Below are positions 34,835 to 45,900 of a stretch of DNA of 64,000 nucleotides, piece after piece. Source of the DNA: Polytrichum commune (Eukaryota; Streptophyta; Polytrichopsida; Polytrichales; Polytrichaceae); NCBI GenBank assembly GCA_950295325.1, contig OX485809.1:26984144-27048143 (forward strand), read 5' to 3'. The notes beneath the pieces were generated by a model. It was not told the DNA's origin. It saw only the letters and a program-made list of their open reading frames with translations, and searched no databases. How positions within the stretch are numbered: position 1 is the stretch's first letter; each line of letters opens with the position of its first letter. Position numbers and translations under genes: made by a program.

Positions 34835-36581
34835 CTAGAGCTTATGTACTAATTTTTGTATGATTTGTTGCATGCTCATGAGTGAAGTCATCTTCATGTC
34901 ATCACTGGCCTTCAAACTTTCCATGAGACTCTTACTACTCTATCTAATCTCACCTATGCAACGTTCCATGAAAATGTTCTCCTTCCGCTTTGGTTCCGGA
35001 GATTTTGATGTGCTCTCCCCAACTTTGTGCTATTGGTATCTGATGTGGCTGTGGACTTCAGTCCATTTGCATTCATGGCACTTACGTGAGCATGTGAGAC
35101 AACATTGGCTTTATCGAACATGAACTCATCCACCAGTTGATACCAACGGCATTTTTCGGATCATTGGGAGCCAGACTTCATGTTCATGGCCTTGTCTTCC
35201 TTGTAGTCGTTGTAGATGGCACTTCATTTTTTTCTGCAAGCCTCACTGTCCTTCGTGAAATCCGGGCATAGATACACAAGTTTCGTGTGTACCCGCGACC
35301 AATTGTCTATACCTGAACACCACTGCAAAATGTGAGATGGAATTGGAATTCACTAACGACCGCACAATATATGTTGCCTGCAAATTGCTTCCACTGCACG
35401 TTGCCAAAATTATAAGAAAATCGTTAAGTAGTGCAGATAGTGATCACAACCAACAACAACCGGGAAAAAATCGCTATACTCCAAAGCAGGGCCGAAATTC
35501 AAATGAAAACACTAAGTACTGCAGGAACTGGTCAAAATCGAACGCAACCGAAACAGGAAGCCCCTATGCTTCAGACCAACCACCAAATTCAAAGGTAATC
35601 GCCTAGCAGTGCAGAAACTTCTGGAAATTTAGAGCAGCCGAGACAAGAAGACCCTGTGCCCCATAGTAGTGCCGAAATCCAAACAAAATGGCTAACTGCT
35701 GCATAAAATGATTAAATTCCAGAGCAGCCGAAACATGAAGTCTTTGTACGTCAGAGCAATGTGGGAGTTCATACGACTAGACTTCAGAAAGTACAGCAAG
35801 GCATTCCCGACGTCGACAGAATGTGACGGTCACCGAAAATGAGAGGTAGCAGATTACAGGGGAAATGCCCGAATTCAGAGGAAACCGGACAACAGAAAAA
35901 ACTGAAGCTCAAGCTGTAGCTGGCATTCACAGACTGCGAAAAAATTCCACATTTCGGACATTCGAAGAACCTGTCTCAGAGAACTACTACCCTCTGAATG
36001 CAATGTGGATGACCATGACAATAACATTGCACATGCAAGGTTGGAGATGTTGAATGTGGCCTAAAAAAAAAGGGAAAAAAAGGAAAAATGGACATTACCT
36101 TGCTTCGGTGGTGCAGAGAAAATATTGTGCATCTCTCCCCGAATGGTAATCAACTGGATGACCCAGTGATCCTTCCAATGCCTACTAGTCTTCAGGAGCT
36201 CCACTTCATCCTTCACGTCATCCAGTTCAACAATTTATGGTTTTTTTCCGAGGACCTCTCTGTTTTTTTGTTGGACTTGGATGGGTCCGTGACACATTCC
36301 TAGGAACCTCGCTTTTGAGACCCTGCCGTGAGGTCGATGGTGGCGCTAGGTCCGCCTTGAGTGGGAGGTGCAAACCTCACCCCTAGAACTGGAGGCATGA
36401 AGGAGTGCAGAAATGGAAACGGCATTTGACTCCCAACAGGTGGAAAACCGTGGAAAAATGGTGCAGGAGGAATGCTACCTCGTTGTATATGGAATTCGTT
36501 GCCCTCGGCAGGAGGATTGGTAGTAGAGACGTCATTCGGATTGCTACTACCCACGTCTTGTAGAGGCCCTTACGAATCCAT
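34835..36581 (-). pseudogene. Myb/SANT-like ORF2 of Harbinger element H1
   Basis: Minus-strand gene convergent with the H1 transposase. ATG at 36581, followed at once by a stop (36570-36572); then GSSNPNDVSTTNPPAEGNEF and a Pro/Phe-rich stretch ending ATIDLTAGSQKRGS. A shifted frame gives DDVKDEVELLKTSRHWKDHW and IQLITIRGEMHN. The intron runs 36098 to 35323 (GTAATG donor, TTTGCAG acceptor). The next exon gives NWSRVHTKLVYLCPDFTKDS, then EACRKK and AIYNDYKEDKAMNMKSGS, then SEKCRWYQLVDEFMFDKAN: a trihelix or Myb/SANT-like DNA-binding pattern. The tail includes KRKENIFMERCIGEI and SLMSMQQIIQKLVHKL to a stop at 34835. Several frameshifts and stops are present. PIF/Harbinger elements need such a Myb-like partner for transposition. 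Confidence 0.75.
35433..35795. repeat. 90-bp tandem repeat in the ORF2 intron, 4 copies
   Basis: Units begin at about 35433, 35521, 35611 and 35701, giving an almost exact 90-bp period. Each starts with GCAGAAACT-like sequence, then AGAGCAGCCGAAACA(A/T)GAAG and a GTGCCGAAATCCAAA-type half. Copies are diverged. They lie wholly within the intron of the decayed Myb-like gene. Confidence 0.75.
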
Positions 36582-36599
36582 GCAATTCAGAAGCAGGAA

Positions 36600-37180
36600 A
36601 CCAACGAAATTTTGGAGAGGAGAGAGGGTTGCAACAAAAAAATAAAATTGGTGCATGGTGTGATTGCAGCTAGGTTGCGAAGGCGTTGTGGCAAGGAAGG
36701 CGGCCGGGATGGCGTGCATGAAGAGCTCCACGAGGCGAGAATGCAGGGGGAGGTTTGGCATGCACTCGCACAAGCCGCGCGAGGGAGGGTGTAGGGATCG
36801 GCTCTGTGAGGGCAGCTGGACCTGGAGGAAAACGTCTAAGACTATGGGCCCAGGGCTGCTTCTCCCACAATCCATGGGTTTCCAGTGCACCTTGCATGGT
36901 AGTTCGCTTAACAAAGATTCCTTGCCACGTCATGTTGCCTCCCCTCAAACGTCCTCTTGTGTGGTAGTTAGGGGTTCGTTTCGGCCAATCACAACTTCCT
37001 GTTAGTTCTTCTTGCCGGTCGTGTGGCATGGCCTTAAGTAGTTGCGGGGCCACATATAGTGGTGTGGAACTCATGACTAGGTTGTGGAGGTGAGGTGGCG
37101 CGTCCTGAGTGGTTGGAACCCTCTCAAGAAGATCCTTGCTGTGCATGGATCATTGCAAGGCTCGCCTCCTTATCCATGGC
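36600..37180. other. GC-rich leader of Harbinger ORF2 and element flank
   Basis: Upstream of the Myb-like start codon and richer in GC than the surroundings. Long frames occur on both strands (for example 36670-37146, minus), but they overlap each other and show no domain. It probably contains the promoter of ORF2 and the right end of the element. I could not find its terminal inverted repeat. Confidence 0.4.
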
Positions 37181-38930
37181 GGATGTTAAGTTCCCCCCCC
37201 ATGAACTTTTCGGGGGAGGAATATTCGGGCAGGGGCGGCCGCCCGTCAAATTTTCTGGACCCGACTGAAAACCGCTGCCCATCCGCCCGACTTACGATTA
37301 AAGTCTACATATTTTGTTTATTGTCTCCCTTGTGTATACCTACTTTATACCTAGTTTTATCCAATAATGAAACTTCTATTCTAGGGGGCTTAATTTCTTT
37401 GGTGAATTGTATGGTGATTTTTTCACATCAACTGCAGTTTTGGTTGGGAGTTGGTTGTTTTGCACACAAAACTTTTCATGTTAGATAAGTTTTCGGTGCA
37501 TACTTGGAGTTTGGGTAGAGTTCGAATGGAGAATGTTCCATATTAGTGTATTGGGGGTCAAACTCATTTCAACACCTTTTGACATGTGGAGTGAGTTTGG
37601 TCATGAATGAATTTATATGAAAAGTTATTTGTTCAAACATCCACACCAACTCCAACCATGTACCAAAAATTCACCCTACATGCTAAAGTTGTGTTAGAAT
37701 TCGCTTTCTTTTGTTAATGAGACATTTGTTTAAAATGGGAACTGTGCTCAGCTTCTTCATAGGATGTCTAAAAGTGTTTCGCTGTATCTAGCTAGTCATC
37801 TGCCCAGAGTGATTAATTCAAACTCAATGCACTGGAGGCTTTAGACCACTTACTTGCAGCACACAATTGAGCTTGCACTTTAATTTGGACATGGTGAGTT
37901 TCCATGGGCAGAGCAATTTTACATCCACAACTACATAACTCTGAAGCATAGAGCAGGCCACCTTGTGCAATTTGAATCCAGACAATCTATAAACTATAGT
38001 GAGAGTTGTCTCCAGATAAATAAAACAGAGATGGGCAGAGGTGGTGCATTTGACATCATGTTGTTGAGAAATGACCACTTTCACTTCGCGAGGGCCGTGC
38101 TGGTGAGCTTCAACATGTTAGCCCACTAATCATAGTTCATATTGCCCCACAAACAAAACGAAGCCAAAATGAGTGTCTGAAACCTGAAAATATACAAACA
38201 ATCTCACACCCTTGGCAAGAAATCCTAGAATTGGAATATTGTGTTCGTAATACAATGATGTGATTTCAAGTACTTCTGTGATAATTACATTACTTTGTTA
38301 TTCTCTTTTATGGTGAGCCACTTATACTGCTACATTTCAATATTTTCCAGAGCCCACACCAACTCTCATCTTGCGAATTAATGTGGAGCCACATTAACTC
38401 TCAAAACGCACAGACATTCTAGTCAAAATGTAGGATGGAACATATTAATGAGTTCATACTGGTAAAACTTGATGTGGTGATGGATTCATTTTACGATACA
38501 TTTGTCCTATAATTGAAATCCTTATACTGATCGGAACTGTTCTTGATGACTTAGGGAAACACCGTGGCTCTTCCACGCACATAAATTCCACCTTCACTAC
38601 AAACTTTATGTGGCCCACGTTGATTATTTCGAACGTAATATTCTACTTATACTAATAGGACTACTTAATGTAGTGTACATAGCATAATGAGTCCCTAAAT
38701 TGGTATGGTTCCAAAAAGGAGTTACTCACACCGAAAACCATGTATCCCAAAAAAACGCAGTACGCCCCGTAAATAATATTGTCCCGGTAACTTGAAAAGC
38801 CAAAAGACCACATGAAGGTTACGTCTTATCATTATCAAGGTGTCCTCTTATCTTTAACATGACGAATGCTGTAAAATTGTCGTTTTATTGAGAGAACATG
38901 AAACTATAAGTAACATATGTTGTTATGTAT

Positions 38931-38965
<35 letters not shown>

Positions 38966-39444
38966 AACAAAACCATATTAAGCAATAGAGTTTTTATGGA
39001 ATAAGACCTTGTAGCTTCAAACAACCCCAAATATTTAAAATAGTTGTTGATATAGGAATAAAAAAATGTATGGTGTTACCTACCCAAGTTAGCGACTGTC
39101 ATTTCATATAAACTCCAAAAAATTATAATACCAATAATTTCATAAACACCAAAATATAAAGAGTTGTCTAATAAGAAACTATACAACAATGATATATAAC
39201 GATTTCGTGGGCAGTAATAATTCCACATACTTCAACCCTTAACTTTCCAAGAGGCTTATTTTGGGCTTATGGATGACTCTTCAAGATAAATTCATCAAAT
39301 ATAAAGTTGTTAAAAATATATCCGTTGTTTGTAATGCAATGAGTCATGTGTGACAATTTGTGCACAATGTGTTCCGCATATTTAGAATAACAAACAAAAA
39401 TATTATAGCACGTATAGTATCACAAAATATTATTTTACAATATA
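37181..39444. other. Non-genic stretch between two Harbinger remnants
   Basis: No gene is supported. A C-run and GC-rich block lie at 37190-37300 (with GGGCAGGGGCGGCCGCCCG), and an (AT)n run at 38941-38964. The rest is AT-rich and unassigned. Confidence 0.5.
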
Positions 39445-40760
39445 TCAGACATTGGGGTTTCTTCCAACCCACGATTCAAAAATCGTTGCCCTCATTTGTT
39501 CTCCAGCTACCTTCCCCGCCCGACCATCGCCAGACAATCTCATAGCACCCCTACGAACTCCAACGAAAGGATCCGGACGCTGAGCCATGTCCTCTGGTAA
39601 CGGAACGCGCTCCCCATAGATCTCACAAAAGTTATGAAGCACGCAACATGCGAGGGTCACTGTGGCAGCCCTATCCATGTTCATGTTGAAATTCTTTAGA
39701 ATACGCCATCTATTCTTAAGTGCACCAAAAACATGCTCAATGACAACCCTACCCAAATTCACAGATTCATCGAACCTTTTCTTGTCAGTGAACCTGAGAT
39801 CTGTGACACTAGCCTTAAAGTTTTTAAGCAAATAAGGACGGCTAGGGTAGGCTGAATCTCCTAGCAAATATGGTCGGACTTCAACGCCACCAATCTCCAA
39901 AACTGGATCAGCCAATATGTCTCCTCTTCGTAATTGTACGTAAAGACCAGACCACGCAAATTGCGTTGCATCATGTACTCCTCCAGGTTGTCTTGCACAA
40001 ACATTCTAAAAAACCTTTCGGAATCGCACACACCTTGTAACAACACGTTGTGAAATTTTTTCCTATTGAAAAAATCATAAGGTATAGGAGTTAAACCCCG
40101 TTGGGGCTTACATGACAAAAGAATGTATGTACTATCAATAGCGCCCACCACATTAGGCAAACCGGTAATATCACGAAACTTACGGATAATATCAGTTAGT
40201 CTATGTCTAGTAGGTGCGTGAATATATCTCCCGAACAATCCCTCATGTGAAGAAAGAACTCTACAAACAATAATCGTGTATTTTCTAATAGTGGACTGTC
40301 CACATCCATATAAATTATCCATAGCCTTACAATATAGACCTTGTGCCAACCGGTATACAACCAAGGATACTTGTTTTCTAACGGGTACGGGAGGCCGCAC
40401 AAACATATCAGCAGTGGGACGTAGAAAGGGGGTCAACTCCGAAACTAAATGCTTAAATACCAAAAAACTCATTCTGTAACTCCTACGGTATTTGCGATCC
40501 AACATGTCTGGAGTGGTATGCCATACATCCCATTCGACGACATCGTAATGCACGTTTTGCCTAGGCTCGATCCACCACAACCGTTGTGGAAAACGCTGCA
40601 TCCAAGAATATACGACAACTACGGGAAAATATTTAGCCCCAATACTACAATCCAACAAATCCAAAGTTGGCCTAGTACGCGTTCTACGAAGCGGAAACGT
40701 CAAAAAAACCACCATAAACGTGAAAAACACTAAAATAATCTCCTCCTCCCTCGTAGCCAT
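39445..40760 (-). pseudogene. PIF/Harbinger (HARBI1-like) transposase, element H2, frameshifted
   Basis: Minus strand, ATG at 40760. The first frame runs 299 codons and includes an N-terminal hydrophobic stretch, PFLRPTADMFVRPPVPVRKQ, VYRLAQGLYCKAMDNLYGCG and QSTIRKYT (helix-turn-helix region), then the first catalytic Asp in LPNVVGAIDSTYI. Just after CDSERFF a frameshift at about 40000-40015 (an A-run on the plus strand) moves coding into the frame that reads ARQPGGVHDATQFAW. That frame carries the second Asp in YLLGDSAYPSRPYLLKNF and Glu in VVIEHVFGALKNRWRILKNF, then CCVLHNFCEIYGERVPLPED, with a stop at 39445. All three catalytic residues survive and one break separates the halves. No Myb-like partner is next to it. 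A TTA beside GGGCGGTTGTC at about 40859-40871 may mark the 5' end. Confidence 0.88.
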
Positions 40761-40934
40761 ATTGGTTCAAAGCAATGCAATGCAATTAGGAAGCAATGCA
40801 ATGTGAGTGAGGAGCTAGGCCTCACTCAACCCATTTATGCTTTGGGGGAACCTAAAGACAACCGCCCTTAGCTGAGATATTTTACACTATTTTTTGGTCA
40901 AAAAAATTGTTACCCCGCACTCTAGGAAAATTCC

Positions 40935-41110
40935 TGACGGGGGGCTGGGTGGCGGAGGGCTGGGGCGTGGGCGGGACCGCCCAGCCTGGTGGATCAGCCG
41001 CTGCCTGTGGGCCTGACCGGCCCCCCCCCCCCCGCCGGCCAACCGCGGGGGGCCACCTGGCTTGCGCCAGGCGGAGGCTGGCGCCCCTCTTTTTTCATGT
41101 GCCCTGCACT
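40935..41110 (+). repeat. GC-rich duplicated block, copy 1
   Basis: Very GC-rich and shared with 41325-41455: GGCGGAGGGC at the start, then CTGACCGG, CCGCCGGCCAACCGCGGGG, CCACCTGGCTT, and CATGTGC at the end. It contains local hairpins such as GGGCGGGACCGCCC and CCTGGCTTGCGCCAGG and a C-run at 41022-41035. Non-coding and tandem in orientation with copy 2. Confidence 0.65.
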
Positions 41111-41324
41111 ATTAGCACCGCACACATGAGCGCCCACCAACCAGTTAGCCAGGCGGTGGACAACAGATTTCATCCGGCTTTGGATGGCGGCCCTCCCTCC
41201 GCCGGATGTGGGAGGGGAAGCGGACCATCCGCCTCAGTTCGGAAGGGACGGGTCCGCTCCATTAGCCTCACCAAATTAGGCAATAAAATTATATATAAAC
41301 TTTTTTTTACCGTTCCCCGGGGGA

Positions 41325-41455
41325 AGGAGAGGCGGAGGGCCAGGGTGCAGCCAGGCTAGTCACCTCCCGGTGGTCTGACCGGGCCCCCGCCGGCCAACCG
41401 CGGGGGCCACTGGCTTCCGCAGGCTGGGGCGGCCCTCTGTCCATGTGCGTGGGGC
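41325..41455 (+). repeat. GC-rich duplicated block, copy 2
   Basis: Diverged direct copy of 40935-41110, about 390 bp downstream, sharing CCGCCGGCCAACCGCGGGG and the trailing CATGTGCG. It lies about 1.5 kb upstream of the acidic-repeat gene start codon and may affect its promoter. Confidence 0.65.
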
Positions 41456-42939
41456 TAATGGAGCATCTCCAGGCCGCCAGTGATCCCATCAACGGCCATT
41501 GCCACTCCAGTTTGGCTAATAGCAATTGATTACTCATCAATCGTCTTGCACCTGCCAACTCCCTCCACCTCGCCAATCTGCAGCTCCTGTGTCCGATCGA
41601 GAAATTTAGGGTTGCGTGCACACAAATTAGTCCGCTCGTCGCAGTCGCAATCTCTCTCTCTCGTGTACACCATCTGTATCTGGCACTAGATCGAGATCTC
41701 ATCTGTTCAAAGTTAGTTTCCGATCCAAAGTCGCGAGTACCATAGCCTCCCCCAATTCCCTCGTATCTCCAATTCCCTAGTATCTCCGCTAGCTCTCTGT
41801 AAAGTCTCCGATCGAGATCTGTTCGTGTATACCTGTCTCTACTTCCTTCTAATTGGCTTCCAGGAATGCAATAGGAACACGAGGACGATACTCATAACCG
41901 ACTCTTCTTCAACTAGATATTGTTTTAAATCTTACAATCGCTTGCATTTTTTAATCACGCAAGCCAAGTGTAGATTCAGTTCACAGGTCGCATCCATAGA
42001 CCGCATCACATTTTTGAAATTTCAAGCATTCATACAAACAAATAAGCAATACGAGTTGTCTTGCATTGTCTGCGCCGTCGTCAGCGTTTTTTTTTGCTAC
42101 CTACTGACTTCGCTGACTCCTTTTTCCGAGTTTTCATAGTGAATTGAATTGTCGTACTTTTGCCGAACAGATTTCTCAAAAGGACAGTATACGCAACTAC
42201 AAGGAGTTGCGAGGATTGTCTGCAATTTTTTGTTCATTGCAAACTTTGGAGGATTTTCATTGTCAGCTGGTAGCACCAATTGGTTTTCTGTTAGAATCCA
42301 CTTAGGTCTTCCAGTTTCTAGGCACTTCTTCCGTCGCGTTACGTCAATCACAGTCATCTTTTCTGTGCAGGTATCGTGTTTCGTGCTCAAAAATTTTCAA
42401 ATCCTTGTAAGCAGGGCATTTTCACTTTTGAGCTCGTAGTCTTTTGGATTGACGCACTGTTTTCAAGCGTAACTAAGCTCCTTCTTCCAATTGTCTGTGT
42501 AATTTAACCTAGATCTCGCAAGGTCGCAATCTGTGTTTTAATGAAGGTCTTTATCTGATAAGGCTAACTCAGCTTTTCTGAGGTGATCGAGGTTTAGGAT
42601 GTGTAGTGTGTGCTATTTGAGAGTATGCACGCCGATTAGATTCAACAACTTAAAGCATCATATTGTTCTTTCTAACACATCGTTGAGGTGTAACTGTGAC
42701 GTCCAGAGGTCGTCCACAGGTTGGGTGCTTTAACGAGTCTCGCATCGATCACCGAATTGCGACACTGTTCTGCAGAATCTCAATTTAGCTTGACCTGCAT
42801 TTTTTTCCTCTTCATAAATGTTCTTATATTGTCAATTTTCGAGCCTATTTCTGGCTTGTGGGTTCCGTTCTGACGAGTGGCAACAGAGGATAGTGCATTC
42901 GAGAGTGCGTGCGTGTGTGTGTGTTATTGTTATCTTAGG
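41456..42939 (+). promoter_or_regulatory. Promoter and 5' leader region of the acidic-repeat gene
   Basis: No coding exon is supported before the ATG at 42940. The stretch is less AT-rich than the intergenic background. It contains a TCTCTCTCTC tract at 41651-41662, typical of plant 5' leaders, and several TCGATC or CGATCGAG motifs. No clear TATA box was fixed. A leader intron is possible but not proven. Confidence 0.4.
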
Positions 42940-45900
42940 ATGGGGAAAGGAGGAGGGAAGTGTGCAAGTCGGGAGCGCTTCGCATCTTCATCGCGAACAC
43001 CCAGACTTCCTGCTCCTCGACATTCCACTACCTTTAAACCTGCGGAATCCAGCAGAGCCGTAGGTCCCGAATCCTCTCCATCAAGGATCAGGGAGCCATT
43101 CCTTTCCAAGGTACGTCATTGCTCCTTTCTTCGCACCGCAGCTAGGACTAATCACCGCAGGTAGTGAATAATTCGAAAATCTTAGTGCCAATTTAAAGAG
43201 ACTCTGCTTCACCAAGTCTTTCAATAGCTGTTTCAATCGAAATGAGTATAATTCTCACCAATGCTGAATTCCTTATGCTGAATTCATTGTGCCAAGTGAG
43301 AATTTTCTCATGTGATGAATTGAGATAAGGAGACCGGATTATGTAGTTGCGCAAGAAGCACGTTATGAAGGAATACAGCTCTTTCATAACGAGTTACAAT
43401 GATGTCTGAAAGAATGACTACATCAACTTCCGCCGAAAAGCTTGGGTTAGTGCAGTAGAGACAGGTCTATGGAGGACCTGCTCAATAATTAATTTGAAAA
43501 TCTAAGTTTCAATCAATGTCTGCTTCACCAAGTCTTTCGATAGCCTGTTGCAATCGAAATGAGTATAATTCTCACCATTGCTGAATTCTTTATCCTCAAT
43601 TCATTGTGCCAGTGGGAACTTTCTCATGTGTGCTGATTTGAGGTAAGGAGACAGGATTTTGTAGTTGTGCAAGATGCATGTTGTGAAAGAATGACTTTTT
43701 GGTGGCAGTCGATTTAGTCGTTCCTTAAAACAATCATTGAAACTACTTAGTACGATGAAAACCTCGTTGTGTGATTCTTTGTTGTAAATAATTCAAAAAT
43801 CTAGGTGTCAATTTGATCTCTGCTTCACAAAGTCTATAAATATCTGTAGCATTGAAGTGAGTGTAATTCTTGGCACCAATGTTGGGGTCTTCATGCTCAA
43901 TTCATTGTGCTAATGAGAAATTTCTCATGTGTGCTGAGTAGAGAGATAGAACACAGGATTATGTAGTTGTTCAAGAAGCATGTATGAAGGAATGCACCTC
44001 TTGTGTACCGAGGTTTTCATTAATGATAGTCTGAAAGAATGACTTAATCGACTTCCCCCGAAAAGTTTTGGTTGGTGAAGATAAGTAGTGTGTTATTACG
44101 TTGATTAGCCTATGATTAGTCAGTAGAAGGACGCGCTTACAAGTTGTTATGTTTCACCAAGGCTCTCAATAGCTTTTGCAATCGAATCAAGTGTAATTCT
44201 GACCTATGCTGGATCTTTCATCCTCAGTTCAATGTGCCAGTGAGAATTTCTCATGTGTGCTGGATTGAGGTAAGGAGACAGGATAGTGTAGTTTGCTACA
44301 TAATTAGTTGTTACTCGGTGAAAAGTAGCAAATTGTCAGGCGAATATTTCTCCACAAAGAGATATAATTGCCCTTGGCGTTGCACTTGATTAGAGCTTTT
44401 TCCACTGGTGGATGGATACCCTCACATGGTTTGGGGGTACTTTACACTAGAGCTTGAGGGCCGCGTGACCATGTAAATCTAAAATATCACATTGGTGGAA
44501 AATGCCGAGACAGACCCAGTTTACACTGGAGCTTGAGGGCCTCGGGGACCACGGAATTTTGAAAGAATGAATATCCTATGTGAAGCCTTACATAGAATGA
44601 ATGGTGGTTTATGGTGAATTGCATTTTGCGTCAAGCCCACCTCAAAAATGTGTGGTCTAACACAGCACAAAATCAGGAGACCATGACACTTCAAAATCTC
44701 ATAACCCTTAGTTTATTATAGTTTATTGTGTATACATAGCTTTTTGTGTACAAGGGCGCATATGAATAGGATAGATTTGAAATAGCTTTCAGATCACTTG
44801 AGAACTCGGTTGTGCATGTCTTAACACTGCACTTGAAGGCCTGTGACTGCACAATATTCAATTGCAATTTCTATGTTTTGGCCTTTCTGATAAATTCCAA
44901 GGGCCCTCATAATATTATGGTCACGGCCCTTGGCTATAGTGTAAAGTGGCCCTCAGGGTATGAGTACCCAGAAAGTAAATTGAAAGCATTGAATCAATCT
45001 CACGTAATTAAAAAGAGAGTATCCAAATTGTATCTTTCATTGCATCTTTTTGGATGAGGACAATAAATCATCATATGCAAATCGCCAGTAGGCAAGGGCT
45101 TGTATGTATCGTGAGTAGAACTATGAAAGCAATAGAATTATAAAAGCAATCTTGAATGATGAGGTACTCATAGGGTAAATGAATAGAAATATGACCTACT
45201 TATGCCAAATTTCAGGAAATTCGCATGAAATGAAGCTCATGTGTGTGAACTGGTTGTCTCTGGCAGAGAGAAGAGACGTCCCGATCTACAGAACAAGATC
45301 CTTTGAATGGAGAGGACAATGACCTCGAAACAGATGTCATATTTGATCAGCCTGAGACAGTGTCCGAGTCCCGGCGCCATCTTTTGTCTCTATCACCAGC
45401 GGATAGAATGCAGAATGGAAGTGCTACAAAGGAACCAACGGCAGGAGCATCAAGCCAAGTTGCATTGGCAGCTACTGCAAAGGAAGAGCCAACAATTTCC
45501 CACCATGAACCAAAAGTGGAGGTCTCTTCAATCCCTGTTGCAAGAGCTGCTAGGAAAGAACCTGTTATTCTTGGAGACATCTCCACTGTTTCAAGTACAA
45601 ATATTGAAACAAAGCCTCCCCAGCATCCGCCATTGACCATGGACACTGGTGTTCGTATGGTTGCACCAGGTAATGGTCCCTTTTTGCACACATCCTCAGC
45701 ATTATTTTGGATGTATATTGCAATGCACTTCCCACGCTCATTTTAAAAATTCATGGACTCCATGTTTGATGCAACACAAATCCCAGCTGTGTCTTGTCAC
45801 TAGTATGCCAGATAGCTGAAGACAGTCAAATGCTTTCATAGTATAGGCGAATGCGTGCATAGCCGTATCTTGAGACACTTAGAACATCATGATAAACTAA

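Noticed and set aside
36570-37146. Overlapping frames on both strands upstream of Harbinger ORF2
   Set aside because: Long only because the stretch is GC-rich. No domain, and the frames overlap each other on opposite strands.
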